A stretch of DNA of 17,922 nt from positions 1 to 17,922 of the forward strand of contig DEIL01000267.1 in the NCBI GenBank assembly GCA_002352445.1. Direction: 5' to 3'. Shown here piece after piece: positions 16,716-17,922 of this stretch (its first letter is position 1; every line of letters starts with the position of its first letter). Source of the stretch: Desulfobulbaceae bacterium UBA2775 (lineage in GTDB: Bacteria; Desulfobacterota; Desulfobulbia; Desulfobulbales; Desulfocapsaceae). The notes under the pieces are model-generated. The model was not told the origin of the DNA and ran no database searches. It was given only the letters and a program-made list of their open reading frames with translations. Position numbers and translations under genes: made by a program.

Positions 16716-17693
16716 TTACTCTGGAACCAGTTGACTTTCTGTATTCAAGATCGCATCACTTCTCTTGATCGGCATCTCCCAGAAGTGTGGTACCGGACGG
16801 CCAAATACCTCTCTTGAGGTGTAATATGCGTTGTTCTTGTCAAAGGCCGCTTTGTCGAATTGTGTTTTAACCGTCTTATTGCAGTAAATCACCGGATTAC
16901 CAATCTTCATGTTGGGCAGAGTATTGTAGGCATCAATCATAATAGTTGGATCTGCAAGTATGTTGTTGGTGGATCCTGTGGTTGCAATGTTGCAAATTCT
17001 CACAACATACCGCCAATCACGAACGGTCAGACCGATATCCCACTTATAATGAGTGCTGTAACCTTCATATTTGCCACCATTAACATCATACAGAGTAACC
17101 TGACCCTTATCTGATATCTGAAGTCCAGCTTTGCTGCCTTTTGGAAAAATACCAAAAGTCGTGTCTTCACCCCAAACCACCATCCAAAGTGATGTAAGGT
17201 TGGATCCGGTTCCGCCGGAATCAATTACATTAGGAGCGTCTGAAAAAGGATATCGAGGACCAAACCCCAAGAACTCTTCGGGTGCGCCTATGGTGTCCCC
17301 ATAAATAGCCTTGGTTGCCATTTCCTGGTTCATACTCTCAATGTGTGATTTGTCTTCAGAGAGTCTGAATGCTGTTGTATTGCCATTCAGATCGGCAAGA
17401 GCCTTATCTACATCTCCGTATGCTTCACACATACCGCATGTGTCATCGACCTGTGCGGTTTTGGATTTGCTTGACTGCACGCCTTGGTTGTATTTTCTCC
17501 AGGTGACAGAAGGCAGGCCGGTTCGTATTGTTGTTCTGTGTCCGGTAGGAAGGTTTCCCTCAACAAATAGCATGTCTTCGAGAATCTCGTTGGTCTGATT
17601 CAACAGCTCAACGATCTTATCTACCTTACCACCCGGATCGAGCCGTTTGGCCCATTCCGCTAAAGTAAATGCTATTAAACTTTTTGTTGCCAT
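16716..17693 (-). CDS. Major capsid protein (epsilon15 gp7 / BPP-1 type), 325 aa
   Basis: This is the HK97-fold shell protein of a podovirus. It resembles the gp7-type capsids in the N-terminal helix (FTLAEWAKRLDPGGKVDKIV, residues 7-26), ILEDMLFVEGNLPTGHRTTI (38-57), LPSVTWRKYNQGV, the Gly-rich E-loop region and the C-terminal part (YCNKTVKTQFD, then FGRPVPHFWEMPI near residues 300-312). A length of 325 is close to the 335 of epsilon15. I chose ATG 17693, with AAAGGAG 8 nt upstream. An ATG at 17729 is in frame but lies inside the terminator stem and cannot be the start. A Cys-x-x-Cys pair (CGMC, about 87-90) is present. It is followed by the cement gene and preceded by an intrinsic terminator. 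Confidence 0.9.
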   Translation of the reverse strand: MATKSLIAFTLAEWAKRLDPGGKVDKIVELLNQTNEILEDMLFVEGNLPTGHRTTIRTGLPSVTWRKYNQGVQSSKSKTAQVDDTCGMCEAYGDVDKALADLNGNTTAFRLSEDKSHIESMNQEMATKAIYGDTIGAPEEFLGFGPRYPFSDAPNVIDSGGTGSNLTSLWMVVWGEDTTFGIFPKGSKAGLQISDKGQVTLYDVNGGKYEGYSTHYKWDIGLTVRDWRYVVRICNIATTGSTNNILADPTIMIDAYNTLPNMKIGNPVIYCNKTVKTQFDKAAFDKNNAYYTSREVFGRPVPHFWEMPIKRSDAILNTESQLVPE

Positions 17694-17714
17694 TATTAAA
17701 ACTCCTTTCGGGCA

Positions 17715-17763
17715 ATAAAAAAGGGGCACGATACAGCGTATACAGCCGCTGTATCGGCCCCTT
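17715..17763 (-). terminator. Strong intrinsic terminator immediately upstream of the capsid gene
   Basis: The arms 17721-17737 and 17748-17763 pair over 16 bp (AAGGGGC, a single bulged A, CGATACAGC against GCTGTATCGGCCCCTT) with a 10-nt loop. On the minus strand the stem runs straight into six T residues (17722-17717), then ATTGCC. On the plus strand no T tract follows, so the direction is minus. It ends 22 nt before the capsid ATG and would terminate transcription from the upstream gene unless read through or antiterminated. Confidence 0.85.
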
Positions 17764-17782
17764 AGTTATTCCTTTGCGGTCA

Positions 17783-17800
17783 CCCTGATGGCCATCAGGG
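17783..17800. repeat. Perfect 18-nt palindrome in the capsid leader
   Basis: CCCTGATGGCCATCAGGG is its own reverse complement. It lies in the non-coding gap between the upstream gene and the terminator. It could fold as a 7-bp stem with a GGCC loop in RNA, or serve as a dimer-binding operator in DNA. Confidence 0.75.
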
Positions 17801-17827
17801 ATTAGCCCAAATTGTTATATTTTTATT

Positions 17828-17922
17828 TTACTTTGATGTTGGATTATCGTAAAAAACATCGCCGGTCGTTTTACCGCCGGATTCACCCTTTCCACCAACA
17901 TCAAAGCTGTCTCCCTTAAAAT
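17828..17922 (-). CDS. 3' end of an unidentified morphogenesis gene (truncated by window edge)
   Basis: The last 30 codons and TAA stop (17830-17828) of a gene are visible. The sequence is Gly/Lys-rich and hydrophilic (with KGESGGKTTGDVFYDNPTSK at the end), in a frame with good codon use. The other two frames give no such protein-like reading, and one stops at once. It lies just before the capsid gene, where scaffold, protease or head-assembly genes usually stand in this phage group. The identity cannot be told from 30 residues. Confidence 0.6.
   Translation of the reverse strand, partial: FKGDSFDVGGKGESGGKTTGDVFYDNPTSK

Noticed and set aside
17694..17729. 12-residue N-terminal extension of the capsid protein
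   Set aside because: Its codons lie in the terminator tail and stem. ATG 17693 has AAAGGAG at ideal spacing.

Overview
The window is the late morphogenesis, tail and lysis segment of a short-tailed (podovirus-type) phage or prophage. Every real gene lies on the minus strand, so transcription runs from high to low coordinates. The major capsid protein resembles the roughly 335-residue gp7-type capsids of Salmonella phage epsilon15 and Bordetella phage BPP-1, and it is followed by a Bbp16-type cement protein. The host is not identifiable from sequence. A Gram-negative host is inferred from the T7-like tail and internal-protein set. Base composition is about 45% GC, apart from an AT-rich block near 2300-2900.

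Layout in transcription order: the C-terminal end of an unidentified gene (17922-17828); a structured non-coding leader with an 18-nt palindrome and a strong intrinsic terminator (17800-17715); major capsid protein (17693-16716); cement protein (16641-16213); an intercistronic hairpin; a small basic protein with a C-terminal helical module (16144-15830); T7 gp11-like tail tube/adaptor (15816-15256); T7 gp12-like nozzle with two FCCH-like insertions (15259-12677); two internal virion proteins (12677-12198 and 12197-10395); and a 2034-residue ejection/polyvalent protein (10405-4301). Then come a tail fibre with a T7-type attachment domain and three 56-residue repeats (4300-2897), a distal adhesin with LamG-like, SPRY-like and phage C-terminal domains (2897-750), an XhlA-like small membrane protein (731-486), an M15 peptidase endolysin (471-73) and the start of another gene, possibly a holin (71 to beyond the window edge).

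From the adaptor gene to the adhesin, genes touch or overlap by a few bases (TAATG, ATGA and TAAATG junctions), which implies one translationally coupled polycistronic message. Their products form the capsid, the tail tube and nozzle, the ejected internal proteins, the receptor-binding fibre and adhesin, and the lysis proteins.

The most interesting signal is a 63-codon reading frame (8091-7900) nested out of frame in the giant ejection-protein gene. It has a perfect AAGGAGG Shine-Dalgarno 8 nt before its ATG and a protein-like translation, and it lies exactly over the low-complexity linker between the giant protein's GNAT-like and HELGH metallopeptidase-like domains. A second oddity is a canonical terminator placed immediately before the capsid gene. 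No diversity-generating retroelement, CRISPR array, tRNA or integrase is visible. No gene-free stretch exceeds 300 bases.
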